Shown here: positions 31,853 through 41,704 of the stretch, one piece after another
Layout: each line of letters starts with the position of its first letter
Numbering within the stretch: position 1 is the first letter of the stretch
Source: an uncultured Clostridia bacterium
GTDB lineage: Bacteria > Bacillota > Clostridia > Peptostreptococcales > Anaerovoracaceae
NCBI GenBank assembly: GCA_934255545.1
Contig: CAKQOE010000015.1
Coordinates: forward strand, 1-53,405
Direction of reading: 5' to 3'
Length of the DNA stretch: 53,405 bases
Notes under the pieces: model-generated
Told to the model about the DNA's origin: nothing
The model's input: the letters and a program-made list of their open reading frames with translations, nothing else
Databases searched by the model: none
Translations under genes and position numbers: made by a program

Positions 31853-32830
31853 ATGAGAACAGGAAAATACGATCCTGCTGAAAAATTTAATTATTCGTAT
31901 GACGGCAGGGTGATGACTGTTACGGGACCGGCTGACCGCGGAGCGGAGGAACTCAGGATACCGCCGGAGATAGACGGCCACCCTGTTACTGTTATAGGAA
32001 ACGGCGCGTTCCAGTACTGTCACGATCTCAGAAGGATAACGCTTCCTGATACCGTTACGACTATAGAAAACGCAGCGTTCAAGGGGTGTGAAAACCTCGA
32101 GGAAGCAGAGCTTTCCGCGTCGCTTAACTCCATAGGCGCGCTTGCGTTCCAGGGGTGCACCGGCCTTAAGTATCTTACTGTATCGGATCATACTGACAGG
32201 ATAGAGATAAACTCTTTTAAAGAGTGCCGCGCGATAGAAGTCGTACACGTAAAGATGCGCGACAGGATAGCAGTTGACGAGGAACGCAGGATAGGACAGT
32301 TCAGATTCGGCGTCATACCGTGCATAGACTCGGTGCCGGGAGCCGGACCGGACTGTGCTGTATATAAGCATCCTAAAATGGGACTTTTTGTAAGAGGACC
32401 GGAGTACGATGTACGCAGCTTTGTTGTGGCGTCCGAGTCTGACGAGGCTATATGGCTTTACATGCGAGCCATAATGCGCGCGACTGACCCGCACGGCGCC
32501 AGCATGGACAAATACGATGCGACATTCCTTGAAATACGAAGTGATGACGATATGTACAGAGTTGCAGCGCGCAGGCTGTCAGATCCGTATAATATGTCTA
32601 AAAGGATGTACAAGATATACAGAGACGCGCTTACCGGTATGATAGAGTCGATAATAAGATCGGACCGCGTAGACCGCCTGACTCGCGTAGGCGAGCTCGA
32701 CTGCCTTGAGCGCGAGCTGCTGCCTGAGTATATAGAGCTTGCGGGCAGGATAGGAGGCGGCTGCACGGCGTATCTTCTGGAGCATCAGAACAGATATGCT
32801 AAAGTTGAAGAGTATGATTATTCGTTGTAG
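31853..32830 (+). CDS. Leucine-rich-repeat (BspA/LRR_5-type) protein, cytoplasmic
   Basis: 325 residues, no signal peptide. Residues about 30-140 contain three to four LRR_5-type units (VTVIGNGAFQYCHDLRRITLPDTVTTIENAAFKGCENLEEAELSASLNSIGALAFQGCTGLKYL). The remaining ~185 residues are helical and charged, with a LDCLERELLPEYIELA segment near the end; no family is recognised. BspA-type repeats usually sit on surface proteins, so an intracellular version at the head of a VWA/AAA+ operon is unusual. It may be the substrate-recognition part of the complex. Confidence 0.75.
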   Translation: MRTGKYDPAEKFNYSYDGRVMTVTGPADRGAEELRIPPEIDGHPVTVIGNGAFQYCHDLRRITLPDTVTTIENAAFKGCENLEEAELSASLNSIGALAFQGCTGLKYLTVSDHTDRIEINSFKECRAIEVVHVKMRDRIAVDEERRIGQFRFGVIPCIDSVPGAGPDCAVYKHPKMGLFVRGPEYDVRSFVVASESDEAIWLYMRAIMRATDPHGASMDKYDATFLEIRSDDDMYRVAARRLSDPYNMSKRMYKIYRDALTGMIESIIRSDRVDRLTRVGELDCLERELLPEYIELAGRIGGGCTAYLLEHQNRYAKVEEYDYSL

Positions 32831-32872
32831 CAAGTATTTGTATCAGCAGCGATATATGAAGTGGTGATGTAA

Positions 32873-35314
32873 ATGGCGCAGACCATAAATAAAAAAAATA
32901 CAGACAAAAGAAAGATAAAGATAGAAAGACCTATGACTCCTGAGGAGCAGGCCGCAGCAGACAAAGCGGCAGAGGTCAGGAACAGCGCTGACAGGATAGC
33001 GCGCCAGATCATAGATATGACGAGGAACGGACTTTTCGTAACGCTCAGATTTATGGATGTAGCGCTCTGCCAGTTCAGCTATATAAATTCGGATCAGCTG
33101 GCTGAAGACATGAAGCGCGTGAAAACGATAGCGACGACGGGACAGCACATGATCTACGATCCGCAGTACGTCATAGAGCAGTATATGAAGGATAAGCAGA
33201 GCCTTTCGCGCGATTACCTGCATATGGTACTTCACTGCGTTTTCAGGCATCCGTTCGTTTCGAGCGGGCTTGACCGCGCAGCGTGGGATCTGGCATGCGA
33301 TATAGCCGTAGAATCAATAATATGCGATCTTGACGTAAGGCAGGCAAATACGCGCGAAGCGCAGGAGACAGCCGCTGAGATAGACCGCATAAAGACTATG
33401 ATGAACGGCCGGATGACGGCCGAGCACCTTTATGCGTGGCTGAGGTCAGGCGGAGCTCAGAGAAAGGACATGGAAAAATGGCGTCATCTTTTCCATCGCG
33501 ACGACCACGGAGTATGGTGGGATATCGCGAAGCAGATAGAAGAAGAGATGAAGCGCCGGGCTGAAGAGGAAAAGGACGAGAGAGTCCGGGAGGATGAACA
33601 TGATGCACAGCCTGATCCCGAGGATGAAAACGAAGATAACGCAGACGGCACAGATGATGCCGAAAATGATGACGAAGCCGGAACCGACGAAGACGGAGAA
33701 GGCGAAGAAAATGATGAAGACGGTGATGACGACGCCTCCGGCGACGGCAACGGCGAAGAAGGCGAAGAAAACAGCGAAGAAAGTTCCGAAGATCCTGAAG
33801 AAGATGATGGAGAAGAGGAAGAAGAAAGCTCTGAAGAAGGCGAAGAAGCTGCAGAAGAAGAGCCTGAAGAAGCTGAAGAAGACAGCGAAGAAGACGACGG
33901 ATGGCGTGAAGAAGAGTATGAAGACGAATATTCCAGCGTTCCGGGGCAGTCGATGGAACGAGAAAACCCCGACGACATGGCGGACCCGGATTCAGACACG
34001 CATGACACGGGAGAAGAAAGCAATGATGACGGCAGCGGCGGTGGCGGCGCCGGTGATGATCCTGAGCAGTCGGAAGATGAAGGCTCGGGCTCAGGCGAAA
34101 GCCCTGAGGGAATGTCAGGAGAAGCCTCAGACGAAGGAAAGCAGGACGACGAGCGAAGACCGGACAGCAATATGAGCGGAACAGCCGGCGAGGGCAAACA
34201 GGACGACTCGCCGGGAGAAGACCCGTTCGGTGATGATGAAAATAAAGGCAGCTCACAGAATATGAGCGGAAGCGGCGGAAAACAGCAGCAGGGCACGAGC
34301 GGCGGCGAGCATTCCGCAGGAACAGGCGGAGGCGGTGACGGCTCGCAGTCTGCATGGGAACATTCGTCGGGAGAAGCTACGCAGCGCGGCAGCGGCGATG
34401 ACGGAGAACGCAGTCAGATGAGCGGTTCATCCGGCAGCAAGGAACAGCTGCAGCCGGGCGCCGAGCAGCAGAAGCAGGAAGCTAAAGCCGAGCAGGGGAC
34501 AGCCGACAGCGGCGAGGATGAAGAAAAAGCGCCGTCATACATGCACAGCGGTGAGGAACAGCGCGAGCTGGAAGAAAAATGGAAAGAGATAAGCGAGCGT
34601 ATGCTTGTAGACCTGGAAACTTCTTCTAAAGAGTGGGGCGACAAGTCAGACAGCATGCTTCAGGGCATAAAAAAGATAAATCGCGACAAGTACGATTACG
34701 CTACATTCCTGAGAAAGTTCTCTACATTAAAAGAAGATATCCAGATAAACGACGATGAGTTCGATTATGTGTATTACACGCTTGGTATGGAAAGATATGG
34801 AAATATACCGCTTATCGAGCCGCTTGAGTATAAGGAAGTCAGAAAGGTACGTGATTTCGTAATAGCGATAGATACGTCAGGCTCATGCGCGGGCGAAGTA
34901 GTACAGAAATTCCTTGACAAGACGTTCTCGATATTTATGCAGCAGGAGAATTTCTTCAGAAAGATAAACCTGCATATCATACAGTGCGATGCCGAGATAC
35001 AGGATGTTGTAAAGATAACAGATAAAACTGAGTTTGAGGATTATATAAGGAATCTTGAGTTCAAGGGCTTCGGAGGCACGGACTTCCGCCCTGTGTTCGA
35101 GTATGTAAATACGATGATAGACGCAGGAGAGTTTGACGACCTCAAGGGTCTCATATACTTTACTGACGGCAACGGAACGTACCCGAAGCGCAGACCGCCG
35201 TATGAAACGGCATTTATATTTGTAGACGATGATGAATTTGAATATCAGGTCCCAAGCTGGGCAATGAAGCTGGTGCTTGAAACGAGCGATATAACAGAGG
35301 AGGTTCTCATATGA
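32873..35314 (+). CDS. VWA-domain protein with degenerate metallopeptidase motif and long acidic linker
   Basis: 813 residues. The N-terminal domain (about 40-230) resembles the putative metallopeptidase part of DUF2201 proteins. The expected HExxHxxxxH reads HMVLHCVFRH (117-126), with Met in place of the catalytic Glu, so peptidase activity is unlikely. Residues about 230-560 are extremely Glu/Asp/Ser/Gly-rich and should be disordered. The C-terminal VWA domain has a complete metal-dependent adhesion site: DTSGS (about 667), the Thr in FGGTDF and the Asp in YFTDGNG. MoxR ATPases act with VWA partners of this kind. The stop overlaps the AAA+ start (ATGA), implying stoichiometric expression. 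Confidence 0.85.
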   Translation: MAQTINKKNTDKRKIKIERPMTPEEQAAADKAAEVRNSADRIARQIIDMTRNGLFVTLRFMDVALCQFSYINSDQLAEDMKRVKTIATTGQHMIYDPQYVIEQYMKDKQSLSRDYLHMVLHCVFRHPFVSSGLDRAAWDLACDIAVESIICDLDVRQANTREAQETAAEIDRIKTMMNGRMTAEHLYAWLRSGGAQRKDMEKWRHLFHRDDHGVWWDIAKQIEEEMKRRAEEEKDERVREDEHDAQPDPEDENEDNADGTDDAENDDEAGTDEDGEGEENDEDGDDDASGDGNGEEGEENSEESSEDPEEDDGEEEEESSEEGEEAAEEEPEEAEEDSEEDDGWREEEYEDEYSSVPGQSMERENPDDMADPDSDTHDTGEESNDDGSGGGGAGDDPEQSEDEGSGSGESPEGMSGEASDEGKQDDERRPDSNMSGTAGEGKQDDSPGEDPFGDDENKGSSQNMSGSGGKQQQGTSGGEHSAGTGGGGDGSQSAWEHSSGEATQRGSGDDGERSQMSGSSGSKEQLQPGAEQQKQEAKAEQGTADSGEDEEKAPSYMHSGEEQRELEEKWKEISERMLVDLETSSKEWGDKSDSMLQGIKKINRDKYDYATFLRKFSTLKEDIQINDDEFDYVYYTLGMERYGNIPLIEPLEYKEVRKVRDFVIAIDTSGSCAGEVVQKFLDKTFSIFMQQENFFRKINLHIIQCDAEIQDVVKITDKTEFEDYIRNLEFKGFGGTDFRPVFEYVNTMIDAGEFDDLKGLIYFTDGNGTYPKRRPPYETAFIFVDDDEFEYQVPSWAMKLVLETSDITEEVLI

Positions 35315-36843
35315 ACATAAAAGAAGCAAAAGACGAAATAAAGCGCGCCATAACGTCATACCTTGAAAAGGACGAGTTCGGCGATTACGTTATAAGCAGA
35401 GTAAGACAGAGACCTGTTCTGCTGATAGGCGACCCGGGCATCGGTAAGACTGCCATCATGGAGCAGATATCAGAAGAACTCGGCATCGGACTCGTTTCTT
35501 ACTCTATGACGCATCACACAAGACAGAGCGCCATCGGTCTTCCTAAGATCGAAACAAAGACGTACGGCGGCGAGGAGTATATGGTATCTGAGTATACTAT
35601 GTCAGAGATCATAGCGTCAGTCTACGACTGCATAGAGCAGACGGGTCTGCACGAGGGCATACTGTTCCTCGATGAAATAAACTGCGTTTCAGAAACGCTC
35701 GCGCCTGCCATGCTGCAGTTCCTGCAGTACAAGACGTTCGGCAAGCATGAAGTTCCTGAAGGCTGGATCATAGCTACAGCCGGAAACCCGCCTGAGCACA
35801 ACAAGTCAGTAAGAGAATTCGATATCGTAACTCTTGACCGTGTCAAGAAGATCGTTGTCGAGCCTGATTATGACGTATGGAAGGAGTACGCGTACAAGGC
35901 GCAGATCCACGGCGCTATAACTACGTACCTTGAGATAAAGAAGAATGACTTTTATCGTATAGAGACTACCGTAGACGGCGTAGAGTTCGTAACTGCAAGA
36001 GGCTGGGAAGATCTGTCAACTATGATAAAGCTTTACGAGAAGCAGGGCTACACTGTAGATGAACGCCTTATAAGCCAGTATCTGCAGCATGAAAAGGTAG
36101 CAAAAGACTTCGCTATATACTACGACCTCTACAACAAGTACAAGTCAGATTACCAGCTCGAAACTATACTTGACGGCACATACAGCGAGGAAATACGCGA
36201 CAGAGCAAAGGCTGCCAAGTTTGACGAGCGTCTGACGCTCACAGGTCTGCTGCTCGATGCAGTTACTGAAAGACTTAAGGAAGATATAGATACAGAAGAT
36301 TTCGTAACAGACCTCCACAAAGTACTGCTTGAAGTCCGCACAGAGTGCGAGGACAAGACAGCGCATATAGACGATATCCTCGGCAGGATCATAGCGACGC
36401 GAACATCTGCATACAGGAATGAAAAGCGCTCAGGCATCCTGACAAAGAGCCGCGAGGTCGTTATGAGAAGAGTCATACTCGCCATAGAAGAGTACAACAA
36501 CCACCTGAGACAGGAATCGATAACAGACGTAGAAGAAGGCTTCGCCTACATAAAGGAAACGTTTGCAGGCACTGTAGCAGACATGAAGGTGCACCTCAGC
36601 CAGTCGCAGTCCATGATAGAAAACCTGTTCCTCTTTGTGGAGGATGTATTTGAGGAGCCGGAGATGCTCGTAGTAGTAACAGAGCTTACAGTAAACTACT
36701 ATTCAGCAAAATTCATCAGCCGCTACGGCTGCGAAAAGTATTTCGAGCACAACAAGGAACTGCTCGTTTACGAACGCCAGCAGGAGCTCCTCTCAGAGAT
36801 CATGCTGCTCAACGAGGAAGAGGAGATAAATCTTTCTATATAG
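35311..36843 (+). CDS. MoxR-type AAA+ ATPase
   Basis: 510 residues. Walker A GDPGIGKTA (about 37-45), Walker B ILFLDEIN, sensor 1 IATAGNPPE and an Arg in the DIVTLDRVKKI segment place it in the MoxR/RavA group. The C-terminal ~260 residues are an all-helical extension rich in charged residues, longer than in simple MoxR proteins. It would use ATP to remodel targets presented through the VWA protein encoded upstream, with which it overlaps by four bases. A strong terminator follows, so it ends the operon. Confidence 0.9.
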   Translation: MNIKEAKDEIKRAITSYLEKDEFGDYVISRVRQRPVLLIGDPGIGKTAIMEQISEELGIGLVSYSMTHHTRQSAIGLPKIETKTYGGEEYMVSEYTMSEIIASVYDCIEQTGLHEGILFLDEINCVSETLAPAMLQFLQYKTFGKHEVPEGWIIATAGNPPEHNKSVREFDIVTLDRVKKIVVEPDYDVWKEYAYKAQIHGAITTYLEIKKNDFYRIETTVDGVEFVTARGWEDLSTMIKLYEKQGYTVDERLISQYLQHEKVAKDFAIYYDLYNKYKSDYQLETILDGTYSEEIRDRAKAAKFDERLTLTGLLLDAVTERLKEDIDTEDFVTDLHKVLLEVRTECEDKTAHIDDILGRIIATRTSAYRNEKRSGILTKSREVVMRRVILAIEEYNNHLRQESITDVEEGFAYIKETFAGTVADMKVHLSQSQSMIENLFLFVEDVFEEPEMLVVVTELTVNYYSAKFISRYGCEKYFEHNKELLVYERQQELLSEIMLLNEEEEINLSI

Positions 36844-36887
36844 CAGATCATGCTAAAACTGCATAATAAAAAATACATGTATACGAT

Positions 36888-36929
36888 TCTCTGTTCCGGA
36901 TGAAAACGTCCGGGACAGGGGATTTTTTT
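36888..36929 (+). terminator. Terminator of the LRR-VWA-MoxR operon
   Basis: CTCTGTTCCGGATG-AAAA-CGTCCGGGACAGGGG-type stem with G-T pairs, followed by ATTTTTTT. Confidence 0.85.
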
Positions 36930-37195
36930 ATGTATTAAAATAAAAACAAAAAAGTTACGCTATAGATACAAAGGTTTAGATGTTATGAAAGCAAACGTAA
37001 TATCCGGACCTTTTTTTGTTTCATGACAGATTTTATCACCGTAAAATAATATTAAAAAAATAAAAAATACAGATGCTGATACCGCAAAGTTACATTTGAA
37101 AAACAGATGAAAAGCAAAAATGAAACTGTTAAAAATCGTTGAAATTTCAACAAAAATTACATGAACTCAGACGAGGATAGTATAGATAAAAACAC
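36930..37195. other. AT-rich gap upstream of the pilus promoter
   Basis: No gene is seen. AGGTTTAGATG...CCGGACCTTTTTTTG near 36970-37018 looks like a further weak terminator. GTTGAAATTTCAAC at about 37138-37151 is a perfect 14-base palindrome upstream of the pilB promoter and a possible operator. Confidence 0.45.
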
Positions 37196-37224
37196 TTGTA
37201 AACAGATTACCCTGTGTATATAAT
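37196..37224 (+). promoter_or_regulatory. Promoter of the type IV pilus operon
   Basis: TTGTAA (37196-37201), 17 bases, TATAAT (37219-37224). The ~135-base leader contains TTACCG/CGGTAA and TGTAAAAG/CTTTTACA hairpins. I found no match to the c-di-GMP riboswitch patterns I know. Confidence 0.75.
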
Positions 37225-37368
37225 AATCACAGAAATAAGAAAATGTTACCGGTTTTATAATGATTCGGTAATAGAGAAAAGGGTAAAACCAAAGTTGTAA
37301 AAGCAGAAAGTAACTTTTACAGAAGCAACTGCATTTATTTAAGATATATCAGGAATCGGGGCGTTGAT

Positions 37369-39057
37369 ATGGCATTCAGGCAGAAAAGAAAAAGACTCGG
37401 CGATATGCTCGTTGAGAATCATATGATAACTGAAGACCAGCTCAGAGAAGCGCTGGATAAACAGAAACAGAAAAAAGCGAAGCTCGGCCAGGTGCTCGTA
37501 AGCATGGGCGTGACGACAGAAGAGTCCATAGCAAAGGTACTCCACCAGCAGATGCATATAGATATGGTAACGCTTGCAGACCGTGAGATAGACAGAGAGG
37601 TGCTCAGCATCATCACAGATCCGTCCATACTCAAAAAATACATGGTCATCCCGTTCGAGTTCAACGGCGCAGGATACCTCAGACTTGCCATGGAGGATCC
37701 TATGGACCTCATGGCCATAGACGATATAAGCATCATAACAGGCATGCAGGTAGAGCCGGTCGTAGCGACCGGAACAGATATCATGGCAGCCGTTGACAAG
37801 TATTACGGCCACGAGGAAGCGCGCGCCGCAGCAGAGGCCTTCACTCGCGAGCGCGAAACGATGGTCAGCCGCGACGACTCAGCAGAGTCAGAGGACGTAG
37901 CAAACGCACCTGTCGTAATGCTCGTAAAGACACTCATAGAGCAGGCAGTCCGCAAGAGAGCCAGCGATATACACGTAGAGCCGCTCGACACGCGCATAAG
38001 AGTCAGAAACAGAGTAGACGGCGTGCTGGTAGAGGTAGGCAGCTACCCGCTCAGCATGCTGCAGGCCATCATATCAAGGATAAAGATCATATCAGGCATG
38101 GACATATCCGAAAAGAGAAAGCCGCAGGACGGCCACATCTCCCAGACAGTAGATCGAGTAGAGTACGATATAAGATCATCTGTAATACCGACAGTCACAG
38201 GTGAAAAGGCAGTACTCAGACTGACAGCGAAGGCTGTACTCGCAAGAGACAAGAAACAGCTCGGATTTTCAACAGAAGACCTTGAAAGATTCGACTCCAT
38301 ACTGTCAAACCCTAACGGAATGATACTCGTAACAGGCCCTACAGGCTCAGGAAAGACGACGACGCTCTACAGCGCCATCAGCGAGATGAACAAGCCTGAG
38401 GTAAATATAGTCACAGTAGAGGATCCTGTAGAAGTAGATATAGACGGCATAAACCAGGTCCAGGTAAACTCAAGAGCAGACCTGACATTCGCGTCAGCGC
38501 TCCGCTCCATACTCAGACAGGACCCTGACATCATAATGATAGGCGAGATACGAGACGAGGAAACAGCAAGCATAGCCGTTACAGCCTCCATAACAGGCCA
38601 CCTCGTAGTCAGCACGCTCCATACAAACAGCGCCGCAGCCAGCATGACGCGACTCGCGGACATGGGCGTAGAGCCGTATCTCATAGCAGACGCAACAGTA
38701 GGCGTAATAGCCCAGCGACTCGTAAGAAAGCTGTGCGACTGCCACACGACGCGTCCCGCGACACCTGAAGAACGCAGGCTCCTCGGAGCGACAGACGATG
38801 AAGAGATCATGGTCGGCGAACCGTGCGGCTGCATAAAATGCAACAGCACAGGCTACAGGGGGCGCTCAGGCGTTTACGAGATCATGCCTGTAACAAGACG
38901 CATAAGAGACGCGGTAGCGTCAGGCGCGTCATCAGACGACATAGAAAGTATAGCCGTTGAAGAGGGCATGCACACACTTAAGGATGCATGCGCGAGAATG
39001 GTCCGCAAGGGCATAACGACGATATCAGAAATGGAAAGGATAACTTATTCGAACTGA
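37369..39057 (+). CDS. pilB: Type IV pilus extension ATPase
   Basis: 562 residues. N-terminal MshEN/GSPII_E domain (RLGDMLVENHMITEDQLREAL), then the secretion ATPase core: Walker A GPTGSGKTTTLYS (about 325-337), Asp box and Walker B IMIGEIRDEETA, His box TGHLVVSTLHTN. Zinc cysteines are CDC...CGCIKC. PilB powers addition of pilin subunits at the cytoplasmic face. Only a weak ribosome site (CGGGGCG) precedes ATG 37369. Head of the cluster. Confidence 0.96.
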   Translation: MAFRQKRKRLGDMLVENHMITEDQLREALDKQKQKKAKLGQVLVSMGVTTEESIAKVLHQQMHIDMVTLADREIDREVLSIITDPSILKKYMVIPFEFNGAGYLRLAMEDPMDLMAIDDISIITGMQVEPVVATGTDIMAAVDKYYGHEEARAAAEAFTRERETMVSRDDSAESEDVANAPVVMLVKTLIEQAVRKRASDIHVEPLDTRIRVRNRVDGVLVEVGSYPLSMLQAIISRIKIISGMDISEKRKPQDGHISQTVDRVEYDIRSSVIPTVTGEKAVLRLTAKAVLARDKKQLGFSTEDLERFDSILSNPNGMILVTGPTGSGKTTTLYSAISEMNKPEVNIVTVEDPVEVDIDGINQVQVNSRADLTFASALRSILRQDPDIIMIGEIRDEETASIAVTASITGHLVVSTLHTNSAAASMTRLADMGVEPYLIADATVGVIAQRLVRKLCDCHTTRPATPEERRLLGATDDEEIMVGEPCGCIKCNSTGYRGRSGVYEIMPVTRRIRDAVASGASSDDIESIAVEEGMHTLKDACARMVRKGITTISEMERITYSN

Positions 39058-39343
39058 AGAATGGGCCCGCATTTCCAAAAGCGCCGCAGCGTTCAGCACG
39101 GAGGCGCGCGATAACACAGGCGTACCGGATCATTTATCGAAAAATGTCGAATTTAAGCAAAAAAGTATTTTACATACATAAACAATATGCTTATAATAAT
39201 GACCGAATGTCCGGCGGACAGCGCCGGAATGTACGTCGGCCGGGCCGACGCAGAGGCGCGCAAGCGCCCTGTACACATTAATTGAATAAATATATATTTT
39301 ACATATGTTATATCTCATGCAGTATCGAAAGGTGTGTTTTTAA
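39058..39343. other. pilB-pilT gap with hairpins and possible promoter
   Basis: GTCCGGCGGAC (about 39209-39219) and CGTCGGC-CGG-GCCGACG (39234-39250) are hairpins. TTGAAT near 39281 and GTTATAT near 39307 may form a second promoter for pilT. Confidence 0.5.
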
Positions 39344-40402
39344 ATGCATTACGGATCAATAGATGAGATGCTTAAAGCAGCAAACGAGCGCGGCGCGTCC
39401 GACCTGCACATCACGGTAGGCGTACCGCCCAAGATAAGGATAGACGGCGAGCTCACCGACATAGCCGATGAGCGCATCATGCCGGCAGACGCCGAAAACC
39501 TCATAATGCCGATCATACCGGACCACGCGAGAAAGCAGCTTGCCGAAAACGGCGAGAGCGATTTTTCTTACGCCGTAGTCGGAGTCGGCAGATACAGAGT
39601 AAACGCGTTCAGGCAGCGCGGTTCTTACGCGTGCGTCATACGTATAGTAGGCACGCGCATCCCGTCACCTCAGGAGCTCGGACTTCCGGAGTCGGTAGTA
39701 GCCCTCACGGAGCTGAAAAGAGGCCTCGTCATAGTAACAGGCCCGACGGGCTCAGGAAAATCAACGACGCTCGCGTCACTCGTAGACGTTATAAACTCGA
39801 CGCAGAACGTGAACGTCATCACGCTGGAGGACCCGATAGAGTACCTGCACAGACACAACAAAGCGATAGTGAACCAGCGCGAGATAGGCGTTGACTCGTT
39901 TTCATACACGTCAGCGCTCAGGGCTGCGCTCAGAGAAGACCCTGACGTCATCATGGTCGGTGAGATGAGAGACCTCGACACGATATCGACAGCCATCACG
40001 GCAGCCGAAACAGGCCACCTCGTACTCTCCACGCTGCACACGACAGGCGCGGCAAACACGATAGACCGTATCATAGACGTCTTTCCGCCGCACCAGCAGC
40101 AGCAGATCAGGATACAGCTCGCGGGCGTGCTTGAGTCAGTCATATCACAGCAGCTCCTGCCGAAGGTATTCGGCGGCAGAGTCGCAGCGTTTGAGGTCAT
40201 GCACACGAACACGGCGATAAAGAACCTCATAAGAGAGTCAAAAACGCACCAGATAGACAACATTATCCAGACGAACCGCAAGCTCGGCATGATGATGATG
40301 GATGACGCTATCATGGAACTGTACATGAGAGGCGAGATCTCAAAAGAGACAGCACTCGAATACGCACAGGACCAGCAGAATATGAAGCGCAAGCTGCAGT
40401 AA
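39344..40402 (+). CDS. pilT: Type IV pilus retraction ATPase
   Basis: 352 residues, normal PilT length. N-terminal PAS-like domain (DLHITVGVPPKIRIDGEL), Walker A GPTGSGKSTTLAS, Walker B IMVGEMRDLDT, His box TGHLVLSTLHTTGA and the C-terminal retraction motif AIKNLIRESK. It drives pilus retraction and so twitching or DNA uptake. GAAAGGTG precedes the start. Two hairpins follow the stop (GGCGCGC-CTT-GCGCGCC near 40406 and GCCCGC-CCG-GCGGGC at 40437-40451). Confidence 0.96.
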   Translation: MHYGSIDEMLKAANERGASDLHITVGVPPKIRIDGELTDIADERIMPADAENLIMPIIPDHARKQLAENGESDFSYAVVGVGRYRVNAFRQRGSYACVIRIVGTRIPSPQELGLPESVVALTELKRGLVIVTGPTGSGKSTTLASLVDVINSTQNVNVITLEDPIEYLHRHNKAIVNQREIGVDSFSYTSALRAALREDPDVIMVGEMRDLDTISTAITAAETGHLVLSTLHTTGAANTIDRIIDVFPPHQQQQIRIQLAGVLESVISQQLLPKVFGGRVAAFEVMHTNTAIKNLIRESKTHQIDNIIQTNRKLGMMMMDDAIMELYMRGEISKETALEYAQDQQNMKRKLQ

Positions 40403-40489
40403 AGCGGCGCGCCTTGCGCGCCTCAGACACGGATGCGCCCGCCCGGCGGGCGAAAAGGATGAGGCATTTACACATCAGGGGAGAAAGAA

Positions 40490-41704
40490 ATGGCTGATTA
40501 TTCTTACCTCGCAGTAAACGAGAAGGGAAAACAGGTCAAAGGAACAGTGGACGCGCCCGACAGCAGAGCCGCCATGAACCTTGTGCGAGACCGCGGACTG
40601 ACAGTCATAAAGGTCACGGAAGCCACGGTCCTCAATAAAGAAATAAAAATAGAATTCCATAAAAAAGTAAAAGCCCGCGACATCGGAGTTTTCTGCAGAC
40701 AGATGAGCAGCATACTCGAAGCAGGCATATCCATAACAGAAGCGCTCGACATACTCACAGAGCAGACAGAAAAAAAGCAGCTGCGCGAGGCAGTCGAGAC
40801 GACGAGAGACAACGTAGCGAAGGGCGAGCTCCTTTCTGACGCCATGCGCCAGGCAGGCGGCGTCTTTCCTTCCATACTTATAAGCCTGGTGCAGACAGGC
40901 GAAGAGTCAGGCTCCATAGCCTACTCGTTTGAGCGTATGGCAGTCCACTTCGAAAAGCAGGCGAAACTTTCCGGACTGGTCAAGAAAGCCATGGTATACC
41001 CGGCAGTCATCCTGGCAGTGGCGTTCGCCGCAGTCATGATAATGTCTATAGTAGTCATACCGCAGTTCGCCGACCTGTTCGACAGCATGGGCGCAGAGCT
41101 CCCGCTCATAACCAGAGCGGTAATGGGCTTCAGTAACTTCATCATACACAGGTGGTACATACTGCTCGTACTTGTCATAGCCATAGTCGTCGGCCTCAGG
41201 TACTACCTGAGCACAGATAAAGGTCAGCATGTCTGGGGAAGGCTGCTCCTCAAGATCCCGGTATTCGGCGACCTTTCAGCAAAGAACGCCAGCGCTGACT
41301 TTGCAAGAACGATGTCAACTCTCATGTCAGCCGGCATGCCGGTGACAAAAGGCCTTGAGATAACAGCGGCAGCCATGAAAAACGTCCTTTTCAGAGACGT
41401 GCTTCTCGAAGTAAAAAAAGACGTAGAACAGGGCCAGCCGATGTCTAACATGCTCAAAAAAACAGGCATATTTCCGCCGATGGTAGGAAACATGGTAAGG
41501 GTAGGCGAAGAAGCCGGTTCGGTAGACGACATGCTCGATAAGATAGCAGACTACTACGAGGACGAGGTCGAAATGGCCACCGAAGCCCTCACAGCAGTCA
41601 TGGAACCGCTCATAATAGTAGTCCTCGGCGTCGTAGTAGGCATCATAGTCCTCGCGATATACATGCCGATGGTAAGCCTGTACCAGAACCTCGACACGCT
41701 GTAA
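40490..41704 (+). CDS. pilC: Type IV pilus inner-membrane platform protein
   Basis: 404 residues with the two GspF/PilC domains (about 70-195 and 272-395) and three to four membrane segments (AVILAVAFAAVMIMSIVVIPQ, WYILLVLVIAIVVGLRYYL, IIVVLGVVVGIIVLAIYMP). The motif FCRQMSSILEAGISITEALDIL is typical. It anchors PilB and PilT and feeds pilins into the fibre. GGGGAGAAAG gives a good ribosome site. Confidence 0.95.
   Translation: MADYSYLAVNEKGKQVKGTVDAPDSRAAMNLVRDRGLTVIKVTEATVLNKEIKIEFHKKVKARDIGVFCRQMSSILEAGISITEALDILTEQTEKKQLREAVETTRDNVAKGELLSDAMRQAGGVFPSILISLVQTGEESGSIAYSFERMAVHFEKQAKLSGLVKKAMVYPAVILAVAFAAVMIMSIVVIPQFADLFDSMGAELPLITRAVMGFSNFIIHRWYILLVLVIAIVVGLRYYLSTDKGQHVWGRLLLKIPVFGDLSAKNASADFARTMSTLMSAGMPVTKGLEITAAAMKNVLFRDVLLEVKKDVEQGQPMSNMLKKTGIFPPMVGNMVRVGEEAGSVDDMLDKIADYYEDEVEMATEALTAVMEPLIIVVLGVVVGIIVLAIYMPMVSLYQNLDTL

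Noticed and set aside
33396..34355. Long Ser-rich and Arg/His-rich open frames opposite the VWA gene
   Set aside because: They mirror the Glu/Asp/Ser codon bias of the acidic tract, lack ribosome sites and have no domain.
37225..37368. c-di-GMP riboswitch before pilB
   Set aside because: Such riboswitches are common before clostridial pilus genes, but I see none of the conserved sequence blocks here or before the prepilin at 41934.
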